Positions 37,453-49,310 of a stretch of DNA of 64,000 nt are shown in pieces. A program made the translations under genes and the position numbers. The notes below the pieces were generated by a model. That model did no database searches and was not told where the DNA came from. It saw nothing but the letters and a program-made list of their open reading frames with translations. The DNA lies in NCBI GenBank assembly GCA_941918925.1, contig OW799234.1, positions 9,019,001 through 9,083,000 on the forward strand. The letters are read 5' to 3'. The DNA is from Phyto melanocephala. Lineage: Eukaryota; Arthropoda; Insecta; Diptera; Rhinophoridae. Every line of letters starts with the position of its first letter. Position 1 is the stretch's first letter.

Positions 37453-39988
37453 ATGAGTAATAATAATACTGTAAGTAATGGCAGTGGCCGCCGCACACAA
37501 CAAGTGGATTGGAATCGTTTTGGTTTGGGCAACGAAGATGATGGTGAGGTTGTAGTGGCAAATTTTCGCCAACGTGCCAATACAGGAGGCTTTATAGATT
37601 TAGGTAATGAACACACATACGCATCGGGCGGACACCAGGCTTCGGGTGCCAATGAAATATTTGCCCAAGAACAGGGCGATAAGCCTTGGTAAATTAAATT
37701 TATGTTAACTGAAAACAATTATTTTTTTATTAAATACTTTATTATTTTTAGGTGGCGTTCCAATTTCTTTATATCCCAACCGGTACTATTTGGCACTTGG
37801 GATGGTGTCTTTACCTCCTGCCTCATTAATGTTTTTGGTGTCATAGTATTTTTACGTTCCGGTTGGATTGTATCCCAGGCGGGAATTCTAAATGCAATTT
37901 TAATCATATTTTGTACGGTAGTAATAGCTTTGGTTTCGGTGCTCTCTGCCGTGGGCATATGCGAACGTTGTCGCGTGGAAAGTGGTGGTGTTTACTTTCT
38001 TATAGCCCATACGTTAGGTTCGCGTTTTGGTGGTTCTTTAGGCCTGCTGTACTGTTTTGGACAGGCGGTTGGTTGTGCTTTAAATGTTATGGGCTTCGGT
38101 GAATCCATGGCTGGTTTGGTGAGCTTAGAAGACAATAAATGGGCCATAAGAGGTTTTGCTACAGCTGCTGTCCTGCTACTGGGCTGCATTAATGTGGCTG
38201 GGGTGAAATGGGTCATAAAATTACAGTTTATTTTGTTAATGATTTTGTTGGTATCCGCTTTGGACTTTATGGTGGGCAGTTTTGTGGGAGAGGACCCAGG
38301 TTATTTTAAAAAATAACAGTTTCTTATGATTTAAATTCAAATTATTTCAATTTTACAGAAAACGGTTTTGATGGTTGGGCTAGCAATAATTTTATGGAAA
38401 ATCTGTGGCCAAAATACGAGGATGGCTATTCTTGGTTCAGAGTATTTGGTGTATTTTTTCCCACCGTTACCGGTATTTTGTCAGGCATTAATATGAGCGG
38501 TGATTTAAGAGCCCCTTCCACAGATATACCCAATGGCACTTTAGCAGCCTTTGGCACATCGTAATAATTAGCATGTAGTAACAGTTTTAACACTTAATGA
38601 ATGTTTTTATTTTATAGCACTTTTCTTTACATGGTGTTTCTGTTGTTTTTGGGGTCCACCTGCCAAAGAGAAACTTTACTAACCGATTTCATGATTGTGG
38701 TTAAGGTTTCGGCTGTTCATTTTCTGTTGGTGGCGGGTATTTATGTGTCCAGTATGTCTTCCTGTTTGGGAGCCATGTATGGCACGCCCAGAGTTTTGCA
38801 AAGCATAGCCAAAGAAAACGTTATACCAGGCATCGACATTTTGGCAACAGGAGTAAGTGCACTCTCTTTGTTTGGTTTTTAATTACTTATTTGTTTAATT
38901 TTTCTTTATTTATTGATAATTAGCGTGGTCCTAACAAAGTGCCGCTGTATTCCATGGGTGTGGTAGCTATTGTTACCGTTACTTTTATTATAGTGGGTGA
39001 CATAAATTTTTTGGCCCCCATAGTAACAATGCCGTTTTTGCTTACCTATGCTTGTATTGATTATTCCTATTTTGCTTTGGCCCAAACCTTTGACATACAA
39101 GAACAACGTGAAGAACGTTTTCGCATACAGGCCTCCTCACCCTCTTACGAGACACGTCGTTATGGCACCACTCAAGAAGGCAATGATCTGGATTTATTGT
39201 TTCCCGATAGAGTACGCCATAAAAATTTACAAAGTCCCCAAAATTCACCTTTACATGTGCCTTCTAACACAAACAATGCCACACAAAATGGTAATGTACA
39301 TATTGCGGCCGGCGCCACCACCTCAAATACAAATGCGGCTGCAGCGTATAACGAAGGGATTAATAGTACAAATGCTGGGGATAATTTAGAGACTGTCACT
39401 ACCCTAGATAATGAAGATGAGGAACCTATTGCACCCATTAGACCACCCATACATTCAAAAACGAAAAATTGGTATTCCGGGTATTGCAATAGATGGGCTT
39501 CGTTATTGGGAGTAAGTTTTCTGCAAATATTTTTTTTTTTGTGTTAAAAAATATCTGAAATATATTTTTTGTTCTTAGGCCTTGACCAAAATTTTGGTAA
39601 TGTTGTTGGTGAACTGGTATTATGCCTTAACCTGTTTTCTGGTTGTTTTCGTTATTTGGTTCTATGTGGGCACAGCAAATCCAGCTGTCAAGCCAGGCTT
39701 AACGGCGGAATTTAATTTTTTTGCTTGGCTTAAGAGTGTAATATTCCGTTGTTTTGGGTAAGTTTTTGTGAAAATATTTTAGTGATAAACTTAACTATTA
39801 ACTATTAAAAAAAAAAAAATGTTTTCAGTAAACGTATGCATGAGTACGAGCAAATAGTGGTAACACCTTCATGTCCTGGCGTCGATGTATCACCCACCCA
39901 ACTTAATGAAGACAATGAAGACTTTTCGCAAAGAAGAAGATATCATCACTCATCCGTGGTAGAAGGACATTTAGTTAATGATATTTAA
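37453..39988 (+). CDS. SLC12A8: SLC12A8-type cation-chloride cotransporter family protein
   Basis: Seven exons join in frame: 37453-37688, 37752-38299, 38359-38560, 38618-38852, 38924-39511, 39579-39757 and 39829-39988. Introns are 58-71 bp with GT-AG ends. The product is 715 aa, and vertebrate SLC12A8 is 714. After a soluble N-terminus (1-79) comes 'FGTWDGVFTSCLINVFGVIV', then 'VESGGVYFLIAHTLGSRFGG', 'CINVAGVKWVIKLQFIL', 'GINMSGDLRAPSTDIPNGTL', 'GAMYGTPRVLQSIAKENVIP' and 'LAPIVTMPFLLTYACIDYSY'. These are all signature stretches of the SLC12A8 branch of the amino acid/cation-chloride permease fold. A polar loop (about 465-600) precedes two closing membrane helices in exon 6. It acts in a membrane. 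Vertebrate SLC12A8 has been proposed to carry polyamines/amino acids or a nicotinamide nucleotide, and the fly substrate is unknown. The fly relative is, I believe, CG12773. Donors of introns 1 and 2 (GTAAAT, GTTATT) are weak, but the protein match fixes them. Confidence 0.93.
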
Positions 39989-41998
39989 GAACAGCTTTAG
40001 ATAAACAAACAGCAAAAGCCATAGAAGCTGGACCAACCTCAGAAAAGTATACCCTCCCCAAAAAAATAATTGTAAAAAACAATAATTTGAATCCAATCGT
40101 TATATAGTTAAAAAGCAATATTTATGAAAACAAAATATTTACAAATTTTTTCAACACAAATTTGAGCTCAAGTAACTTTTAGATGATAAACAAATCTCTC
40201 TTTAAAACTATATAACCCAACCAACAGCTTTTATAGGCTGCTCAAAAAAAAAAACAAAAAAAAACATTGTATAACAAAACTTATAATGTTTTTTGAACTT
40301 TAGATATTATAATTTTACTATATTGACTTAATAATGTTATGATTCCTTTAGTTTAGTTTTACATGCGGAAATTAAATATTTGAATATGTTTCCTTAAGAT
40401 TTATTTCAAAAACAATTTGTTTTGTCTAAGGAAACGTATGTGATACTTGAGATAATAAGCATAAATATTAAATCAATTTACTTTATTTAAAACTAAACGA
40501 TATATCTACTATATACACAATCAAATTTTTATGCTGAAATCAAACATATGTATTGTTAAAAGGAAATTAATCTTTTTTCATATCATTTTTTTCTTATTTC
40601 TTTTTTTTTAATGTTAAAACCTTTCATTTTAACTTTTTTATCCTGATTTTAATACAATGTGTAAAAAAAGTAACAGAATAATTGCATATAACAAAAAAAT
40701 ATTTAAATAAATTTACATATATCATATAATAATAATAATAATAATAATAAAATCAAATCTATTATATAAAATCCATACTAAATGTATATTAAAAAATAAA
40801 AAAAGATATTTATAACAATTTGTATATGTATAATAAATAAACGCATTTAATGTAAATTAAAATAATTTGCTATGAATTTGATACAAGATTTTCTATTTTC
40901 TCCCTTTTTTTAAACTTAAGTCTGCAATTCTATTATGTTGTTTAACATGGGCAACCTTAACCTTAATTATTGCCTTTTAATACACAATTTTCTTTTCTTT
41001 TTTTTTATTGTAGATATTAAAAACACAACAATTTAACGCCAAGACTTAATTTACAAAAAAAAAAAAAAAACGATTACAATGTTTAAAGTGTAAGTATGTT
41101 AAAATCGTTTAAAAATAATTCATATATTTATGAAATATTGTGATGATATTGTGTGTGTTTTTTTTACAGATAACATTGTCTTCAACCATAGCTGCTTTGA
41201 ATAATGTACATGTAAAATGAAATAAAAAGAAAAAAAAACCTAATTTTATGCCAAGGTTCTAGTATTAAACAAGTTTACAAAACAAATTGATTATTATCTG
41301 AAATTCATAATGATTCTTTGACATGAGATACATTTCCTATTTTTTTTTTTACTAATTATTAATTTGTCTATAATTTAAGATGAACAAAAACTTAGTCTGG
41401 TTAATTTTTAACCACAGCCAATCGGAAGTAATAACAACTAATTGTTAAAGTAAAATGAAATAACAAGAAAAAGAAAAACATTGTTAGACTTGTCTATGTT
41501 TTATACACAAACGAGTGAAGTGAAGATAAAGTGCTGACCGACAATGGTTAGTTGTTGTAGTAATATTAAATGAAGTTGTCCAGCAAGATGTTAATGATAT
41601 TACAAATGCAAAGTGTAAGATAAAATTTAACATGCATTAGTTAAAGTCTGTTATAGATTAATTAAACTATTCACTATCAAACAAAAGCAATTATCAGGTA
41701 AAGAAATATCAAAAGCAAATTTTATAAACACATATTATACTAGTATTATATAATCTGTAAAACCAAAAATATGGTGAAAACCTTTCACTTTGGTATTTTG
41801 TTTTTATGTAGAGACACTTAATAAATTTATATATAAAAAAAAAAAAACAGTTTTACCAACACCTTTGTCTTGCTTGTAACAAGAAATCAAAATTTTAACG
41901 TAGTTCTATACAATTTTCAAGATTTTTAATAAAATTTACCTAAAACTGTTTTTTGGTTGGTGGCCAAACTTTATTAAAATGAAACTAAAAATCATGTT
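39989..41998. other. SLC12A8-like 3' UTR and spacer
   Basis: The 3' UTR begins here. Several AATAAA signals occur in the 40700-40850 interval. An (AAT)n microsatellite lies at 40727-40750. The rest is AT-rich with no other gene seen. Confidence 0.5.
40727..40750. repeat. (AAT)n microsatellite
   Basis: About eight uninterrupted AAT trinucleotides in the SLC12A8-like 3' region. Confidence 0.9.
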
Positions 41999-42015
41999 AA
42001 TCTATATCTATATAT

Positions 42016-42263
42016 CTGTGGCTTGGAGCTAAAAGGGCCAATGGCACTTTTTTGCTCTTTTTAGTTAATCATTGCATTAGATTTGTTTTCTTGCTCTATT
42101 TCATTATGGTAAAGCAGCTAAAGTCATACTTAACCCAGAACAGCTTCATAAATAAAATGCTGGCCATAGTGACATTGGAAAGTATCTATAAAAGTCAAAG
42201 TTCAATTCCAATTTTCTCAAAAGTAAATATTTAGACATTGGCCCTTTTAGCTCCAAGCCACAG
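42016..42263. mobile_element. 248-bp MITE copy 2, CTGTGGCTTGG ends
   Basis: Full-length relative of 36120-36364 with the same inverted ends and flanking ATAT on both sides. A third, left-truncated copy ends at 42463 and arose with the 203-bp duplication of the host element. Confidence 0.85.
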
Positions 42264-42599
42264 ATATATAAAAGGAAACTCTGTGTGTGTTAGCTATAGA
42301 CTCCGAAACCGTAAAGTCGGCTAAAGTCATACTTAACCCAGAACAGCTTCATAAATAAAATGCTGGCCAATGTCACTATGAAAGCATCTATAAAAGTTAG
42401 TTCAATTCCAATTTTCTGAAAAGTAAATATTTTGACATTGGCCCTTTTAGCGCCAAGCCACAGATATATAAAAGTGAAACTCTGACTGTCTGTGTGTGTG
42501 TGTTAGCTATACACTCCGAAACTGTAAAACCAATCGGACTCAAACTTTAGCAAGTTGTTGTTCATATTCCAAGTAAATAAGTCATAATAAAAAATAAGT

Positions 42600-43235
42600 C
42601 ATAATTTTTAGCCACTTGCACTAGATCGATTTTTCTGAAACTTTGCACACATATTGAACTTTCATGACTATACAGTTTCGTGATTAGTGAGCGGGGCCAC
42701 GCCTATAAAAAAAATTATGATTTTGAGGTACTTGCACTGGACCCATTTTTCTAAAACTTTGCACACATATTGAACTGTGATGACTATACAATTTCGTGAT
42801 TAGAAAAGTGGGCAGTGCCACGCCCATAAAAAATAAGTTATCATTTTCAGCTACTTGCAGTAGATCGATTTTTCTAAAACCTTCCACACTTATTGAGCTG
42901 TCATGACTATACAATTTCGTGATTAGAAAAGTGGGCGGGGCCACCCCCATAAAAAAGTTATAATTTTGAGGTACTTGCACTGGACCGATTTTTCTGAAAC
43001 TTTGCACACATATTGAGCTGTCATGACTTTACAATTTCGTGATTAGAAAAGTGGGCAGGGCCACGCCCATAAAAAAAGTTATAATTTTCAGCTACCTGAA
43101 CTTCACAGATTTTTCTGAAATTTTGCACACATACTGATCTATCATGACTATACAGTTTCGTGATTAGAAAAGTGGGCAGTGCCACGCCCATAAAACTAAT
43201 TATAATTTTTAGCTTCTTGCACTTGATATTCAATT
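42600..43235. repeat. ~121-bp tandem repeat, about five copies
   Basis: Each unit contains 'gattagaaaagtgggcag', GCCACGCCCATAAAAAA, 'acttgcactggaccgatttt' and 'tctgaaactttgcacacata'. GTGGGC occurs near 42808, 42931, 43051 and 43172, giving a period of 120-123 bp. The element's minisatellite core shares the GCCACGCCCA motif with the core at 16627-17090. Antisense frames across it are just the repeat translated. Confidence 0.9.
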
Positions 43236-43317
43236 AAAATTCAGAATGCATTTTTATTCATTAAGGGGCATAGCAGCGCGCGCCGGGCTTGGCTAGTGTT
43301 TAGTAAAAAAATATAGC

Positions 43318-43836
43318 AAGGCATATCCATAAGGTATATGCAACGGCGAATTGATACAACAAAGCAACTTTTCATGGGATGTTTTATGTCAAGGCCAATT
43401 CGTATATCAGGGATGGAAAAGTTGTTTTTACATATTAAATATAATAAAATTTGACTAAAAAAAGGATATAATTGTTTGAAACACATTATTAATGACGCAA
43501 AAGCATTTTATTATCAAAAAAGTACACGTAAGTTAATTGTTTAATACAGAATTTAAAACCACATTTCCCTTCCCTGCATTAATAAGGCAAATTCAACCAA
43601 TTTTGACATAAAGTCTCACAATCAACTGGGCTGATAATTTCACCTGTATGAATTCGCCTTGAAATATAGTTTCTGTCAAGGCGAATTTATACAGGTGAAA
43701 TTATCAGCCCAGCTGACAGGGAGCACTACTGTCGAACTCCATGTATAAAAAATTATTGCTTGTTTTTTATAAGTGGTATTTGACAGAGAACATCACAGCG
43801 AATTCGCCGTTGCATATACCTGTATAAATATGCCTT
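43318..43836. mobile_element. Fold-back element with nested palindromes
   Basis: Outer ends 43318-43352 and 43801-43836 are inverted (AAGGCATA...GGTATATGCAACGGCGAATT). An inner pair, 43626-43662 and 43676-43712, is a 37-nt inverted repeat with one mismatch and a 13-nt loop. The inner and outer arms share the 'caaggc...aatttatacaggt' motif. Non-coding. It starts 21 bp after the Helentron-like element ends. Confidence 0.8.
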
Positions 43837-45252
43837 GGTTTCTGTTTAGTTATTTTTTTTTTTAAATTAAAGTTTTCTATTTACCGCACCACACGTAGAA
43901 AATTTTTTTTCCTCAAATTGCCTAATTTGATTTTGTTTTTTTTTTTGTTTGAAAACTGCCTATTTTAAAGTTACTTAACAATCTTTAGCTTTTTTTTTAC
44001 CACTACCATTAATATTAATATGCTTTTGTTATTGTCATCTTTAAGCCATCGCAATCATCTACATACTTGAGCATTTTTCAAATATGTTTGTTTGTTTTTA
44101 AATGCTTTCATTTCTAGTTGTGTTACATATTTGACCGCTTATTTTTATAAGCACGTACCTCTCACACATGCATACATATGTACATGCTTTGAGCACATAC
44201 ATACACACATACGCATAAATTTGTATACATTTAACTGTAGTATAATTATTTGCCATTTATTAACTATATTTAACTTATAAACCAATAAATACTTTCTCCT
44301 TTGGTGTGGTTTATTATGTTGTGGTTTATTGCTTCTCTTTTAGTTTCTTAAAATTTGAATGATCTTAATTTTTTCCCAAAATTTTACTGCTTTTGGCTTG
44401 ATTAGTCATTAAAAAATTTATAAATTGTATTTGCTAATCATTATAATATGTAAATGTTTTGGCAAATATGTACTTCTATGTGCAAACACTGGAGTTATTC
44501 AATAGCTGTTAAACAAATGTTTATGTATTTGTGTCAGTGTGTATTAGTTCATTATTATTACATTTGTGTTGTATTAGTTTATAGTTTCTGGTGTGTTTCA
44601 AGTAGAATAGGAAAATAAAGAAAGTTACAAGTTTTGAACTTAATTTTAAAAATCAAGACATACTGCCTGCCGTATGCATTAAATATATCAAAGATTTTAA
44701 GATTGTTTATTAAAATGATTTTCTATGGAAATTTGTTTTATAAACCTTTAATAAATCTTTGATAATTTTTATTAACACGGAAGATAATTTTTGAATATAT
44801 TTTTAATTTCCTCTGTAGCTAAGCTTTTAAACTTGTAAACAATTTAATAGCAAATTCTGCTAATCAAACTAAAAGATCGAAACAAATACAACTTAAAGGT
44901 TGCCATCAAGGGTAAATTTGTCTTAATATCAATCTATCACTAAAATATTTTGCATTTTTTTTCTTTTAATTTATCTTTATGAAAATCTTAATTATTAATA
45001 CAAAAGACTTAAGACATAAACCTTAATTTGTATCTCGCCTAATTGAAAGACTTAAGACACACACACTAACAATGTTCCAATGTTTATCAAATCTTTGCTT
45101 ACCGCAACATTTTAAATTTGTTAAATAAAATTGTCTAGTAGTTTATTCTTTTAAATTTATTTATAGAACTTTTTTGCTTTGGTTTAATGTATTTTTGTAA
45201 AAATATATAAAAAAATTCGCATGTATTTAGGAACTTTGTCTAAGAACTGATT
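43837..45252. other. 1.4-kb AT-rich spacer
   Basis: No gene recognised. CATA/CACA-rich tract at about 44160-44220. Confidence 0.4.
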
Positions 45253-46300
45253 TTTATACCCGCCACCAAAAAAATGGTGGGGGTATATTCATTTTGTCAT
45301 TCAGTTTGTAACACATGAAAATATCCATTTTGGACCCCATAAAGTATATATATTCTGAATTGGAGTTTCATTTTATGACGATCTAGCTATGTCCGTCCGT
45401 CTGTTGAAAGCACGATAGAGGTCGGAACGAAAAAGCTAGGGGGCTTAAATTTTGCCAGAATATTTCTTATACACAAGGTTTGTTTGGTATTGAAAATGGG
45501 CTAAATTGGAATATTAGGAAGAGAGTTATAGCTCGTAATACAGGAGTAGGTAAAAAAAAACCGTGTCCTTCCAACATCGAATAAAATGGAATTGTGTCCA
45601 AACGCATTAATGTAGACTCATGAAACTTCGAATATATATGTATTTCCTGAGTAAAAACAATATTTTTCCCTGAAGATTACTTAAATCTTTGCATTAGGAA
45701 AGGAGTTATAGATCAAAATGTACGAAAATTTATACCGCACAGTGTATTTTTCGGTATATTTAAAATTAAAAACCTAATAAAATATAACAATTTTTGGTCA
45801 TAGGCTTTGTTTTAACTGAAAATAAATGTCACACGCCCACTTTTACGCCCACCTCCCACATAACGCTTTATCTCAAATTCATATAAATTCCCTCCAAAAA
45901 AAGATTTTGGAATAATAAGGAACTATATTGAAATATCTTAGTTGTATTCATTAGCAGAAACAATTTAGACACGCCTACTATAACGCCCACTTTTCACGTT
46001 ATCTACTGTTAATGAAATTTAAAAGCTCATAAAACCGACAAAATTAGATGTATGATGATGAAATGTGCTACAATTATCCTTCAAGTCAATGTCATTGTTA
46101 TGCCAGAAAATTAAGGTGACACGCCCACTTAAGCGCCTACCTCCCATATAACGGTTTATCTTAAATTCATATAATTACTCTATGGACTCTATGTATTTGG
46201 GAGAATAAAGGACTATAATGAAATACCTCAGTTTTATTTATTCGCAGAAAGTATATTGACGCGCCTACCTTAACGTCCACTTTCCTTGAAAGACTATTTT
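45253..46300 (+). mobile_element. DINE-like repeat with ~300-bp internal duplication
   Basis: The head is 'ttatacccgccaccaaaaaaatggtggg', a small stem. It is followed by ACCCCATAAAGTATATATAT and GTCCGTCCGTCTG, the ordered blocks of the DINE/mini-me class. Downstream, a segment with ACACGCCCACTT, 'gcccacctcccacataacgctttatc' and 'gaactatattgaaatatctt' repeats about 300 bp later (45825 onward and 46118 onward), about 20% diverged by eye. Non-coding. Confidence 0.55.
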
Positions 46301-47403
46301 AGTATAAAGAGATTATTATAGTGCTTTACTCCACTGGTACACATCAAATTTACGCTTGTGTTTTAAGTCATTGGTTTATTTTAAACTAAAAAAAACAACA
46401 ACAAAATAATCCAATTTCATGACAGCAACTGGATATCATTCTCCTTTTTGCAAATAAAATAATAAAATTTAGCCTAAATATTACATTAAGCTACCTTTAA
46501 CTTCAGTAAAAAAAGCCAATCACATATAAAATTAATTGTGTTTGTGATGATTGGATTTCAACGTTGTACAATAATGTAAGAAAATCTCCAAAACACAACA
46601 TAATGTAAAAGAAAGATATAAAATCATACAACTAAATCGTATTAAGTTCATATTATAACATTGCTTGCAAATGATTTGTAATGCTTTAGCATGCATACAC
46701 ACAATACAAAAACATAAACACATTTGTATGTATGTATACAATTTCTTTCTCTTAACAAGCAACCGTTGTATACATAACAATAGCAACAAAATATTAACCG
46801 TTTCAATCGAGTCATAAATATTATTTATTATCATGATTAATGTTTACAACATTTATTGATAATGATAATAATTTGAGGTAGCTTGCAACACATCTAAATA
46901 TTTATTTTTCAAACCTATGGAACTCTGTCATTAAAGAGATTTTCGTAAGAGCCATTTCTACTTAATATCCCTCTTTCGAAAAAAAAGTTTTTTTTTATTT
47001 TTGTTTTATATTTAACAGGTGCTTTTGAATATGGCGAGCTGTTGAACTTAATATTTATTTATTTTTTTTTAATTTCATTTAAAAGCTTTGAAATTTGCCT
47101 TGTTTATTTGGTGAATGTAAAAAGTAAGAAATTTAGTTTTGTAACATTGAATTAATTATTACATGTTAAACAGGGAAACAAATTATTGAACTGGTTGTGT
47201 ATATTATGCTTCCAAAATCGAACTTCAAAACTGTAACAAATTTATAGTTTACACTTGAAGTTAAAATACATATTAAAAGCAATGTGGTTTTCTAAATTTA
47301 TTTTTTTTTAGTTTACAGATTTTTCCTTATTCTTTTTCTTTTTTTGTAAACTATTTTAAAGAAAAATACCAAAAATAAGCAAAATATGCTACTGCTTCCT
47401 TAA
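46301..47403. other. 1.1-kb AT-rich spacer
   Basis: No gene or repeat family recognised. Antisense frame 46532-46834 is low-complexity and not credible. Confidence 0.4.
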
Positions 47404-47594
47404 GCCTATAGTACACGAAATGTTAAAAGCCCCCTGCACATGAGGGTCTAATGTCACTAAAAAGTTCAGCGCTTTGCTTACATTTTTTAAAATAGTCGTA
47501 GTGGCCGCATGCGGTAAGATTTTGATATTACACGAAACGTATTTTAGTCACAGCCACATGCATATGTGGATTTTTACATTTCGTGTACTACAGT
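47404..47594. mobile_element. ~190-bp MITE with GTACACGAAATGT ends
   Basis: The left end GCCTATAGTACACGAAATGT (47404) is inverted at 'ttttacatttcgtgtactacag' (47572-47593). A third internal copy of the motif ('ttacacgaaacgtatttta') sits at 47528. The ends resemble those of 227-530. Confidence 0.65.
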
Positions 47595-47689
47595 CTTTAA
47601 TGAGTAGCGTTAGCTTTTGTAACGTTGAAATTTTAAAAATTTAATATTAATAACGCAAAACATTACTATAGTGTCAAAAAAAAAGTGTC

Positions 47690-48390
47690 CAAATTCCAAG
47701 CGATGTTTAATCTTCGACTGTGAGAAGAAGAGAATGGAAGAAGAAAGAAATAAGACAGAAAAGGTGAGAAGTGGTCAACAAACTAAAGCCAAAAAAAGAG
47801 CAAAGACCCTACAAACGACCCATTCCCGGTCTCAAGTCACGAAGCCAGGTCATTCCCATTACGAATCCTATCAGATTCTCGAGTCCACAGCTCGAGACAT
47901 CACCCAATTCGCCAAGAAATCTACTACCTAGCCATCTCAATCTGCAGTCTGGGACATTGGCCCGTAATAATCCATATCATGGTCGTCACGCAGACCCTAT
48001 CCCTGACTAGAAGCAAATCCGAATCAGATTTGCTGAGTATCGGCCACAGAGTCTGTGATACTCTGCAGTCCGTTCGGTTACTCCAGTCCCGATAAGTCTC
48101 GCCTAGAACCCATTACCTGATCCTACCAAAATAGAAACCTAATGGAGGCCTAACCGCCTCCACCCTATCAGGATCCCCTATTACCGAGCCCAGTCTCGCC
48201 AACTCATCAGCCATCTCATTTCCGCTAATGTTTGAGTGACCTGGCACCCAACACAGTCTCAACCTGTATTCCATCAAAATCTCCCGTAGAGCTCTCCTAC
48301 AGTCATCGACCAGCCCGGAATTCACATGATAGCCCCTCATGGCACTAAGAGCCGCCTGACTATCCACATATATAGTGACAGCGTTAATTC
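47690..48390 (-). pseudogene. Non-LTR retrotransposon fragment, RNase H end, minus strand
   Basis: The minus-strand frame reads GINAVTIYVDSQAALSAMRG, then LRLCWVPGHSNISGNEMADE, LARLGS and VRPPLGFYFGRIR. These are the catalytic 'VDSQAAL', 'WVPGH' and 'GNE.AD.LA' motifs of the RNase H domain. After a TAG it continues with ETYRDWSNRTDCRVSQTLWP and RDRVCV, collinear with the copy at 9340. The zinc-knuckle segment present there is deleted, and the text jumps to RFLGELGDVSSCGLENLIGF. Same family, opposite orientation, about 38 kb away. The reverse transcriptase is lost. Dead. Confidence 0.8.
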
Positions 48391-48833
48391 CCTTAAAACA
48401 AAAAAAAAAAAACACATCTCTAATGTCGCAAACAATCAAAAACATTGGACAACACTTTTCGCTATTGTCAATTTTATTAATTGAAATTAATAATAATCAC
48501 CGCTATCGCAAATAAGTTGAATTTTCGTTTCCAAACGTTTTTCGACAAAAAGTTTGCACATTTTCCTAAAAAAATTTCTTAAGAATTACAAGTTTTTTAT
48601 TGTTTTTCTTTTTTGCATATAAAGCTTGGGAATTCTTTTAGAATCTCTATAAAAAATTATGATTTTTTTAGTTTTAAATCTAATATTAGTTCTTAAACCA
48701 ATTTTTACACAAAAATCGGCAAATCGGCACTTTGATAATTTTGAGGTAAAAAATCGGACAATATGGCATGCCTGACGCCAATAAATGGCATTACCGTTAA
48801 TTTTCTACTCTGTAAAACCATAATAAATGATAT
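48391..48833. other. Spacer
   Basis: AT-rich, no gene seen. Confidence 0.4.
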
Positions 48834-49025
48834 TTGTTGCCGCAATTGACTAATGTTGACATCAGTGATTTTTGTTTTAAGCAAGATGGCGGTCAAACAA
48901 TTCAGTTGATTTATGAGAAATTTCTTGAGGGCCAATTTCTGTTCAGTGATATAAAGAGTTATCACAGATCATATGGTATCATCATTCTTCGAGCTATTCA
49001 ACGATTTTCAAATTCACAAAACTCA
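48834..49025 (+). pseudogene. Mariner-superfamily transposase remnant
   Basis: The plus strand reads 'DISDFCFKQDGGQTIQLIYE' then KFLEGQFLFSDIKSYHRSYG. The order 'W/CFxQDG...TIQLL.EKF.G...FSDI.W..RSYD' matches the catalytic-domain text of mariner-like transposases, where QDG carries the second aspartate. Expected residues around the third acid (RSYD-L-T-P) are mutated to RSYG. Only about 60 codons survive. Assignment is by pattern memory. Confidence 0.45.
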
Positions 49026-49310
49026 TAATTTCTCGACAATGATTTGCAACTTATGCTATTTATGTAAATATTAAATTCGGCGAATTATTGTTGTAAAATG
49101 TGATTAATTTATTAAAAACTCCTATATGTCGCACTTTATTAACAATGGTGTATTAACTCGAAATTCTAAAATTTTCAGTTGAGGCCAAAAAATGTTTTTC
49201 ATTGCTTTTTAAGTAAATTTAAAAATCCAAATATTTTCTTTTAAATTTTTTTTTATGTTTAATGATAAATTTGCACCTTTGGACTTGAAATATTATTTAA
49301 ATCAAACAAG

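Larger units (their letters stand above)
41999..43296 (+). mobile_element. Helentron-like element with nested MITE and 121-bp minisatellite
   Basis: The head is 'tctatatctatatat...aaaaggaaactctgtgtgtgttagc'. After a minisatellite core the element ends in a GC-rich stretch (GCAGCGCGCGCCGGGCTTGG) and CTAG followed by T (43293-43297). This is the 3' signature of Helitrons, which insert between A and T. The MITE copy 42016-42263 sits inside the TA-rich head. A 203-bp tandem duplication (about 42119-42321 and 42322-42520) then copied the MITE's right half plus the head. No Rep/helicase coding, so it is non-autonomous. Architecture parallels 16597-17375. Confidence 0.65.

Noticed and set aside
42684..43233. 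Minus-strand frames with repeated FLITKLYSHD text
   Set aside because: They are a translation of the 121-bp minisatellite. The protein repeats are a by-product of unit length.
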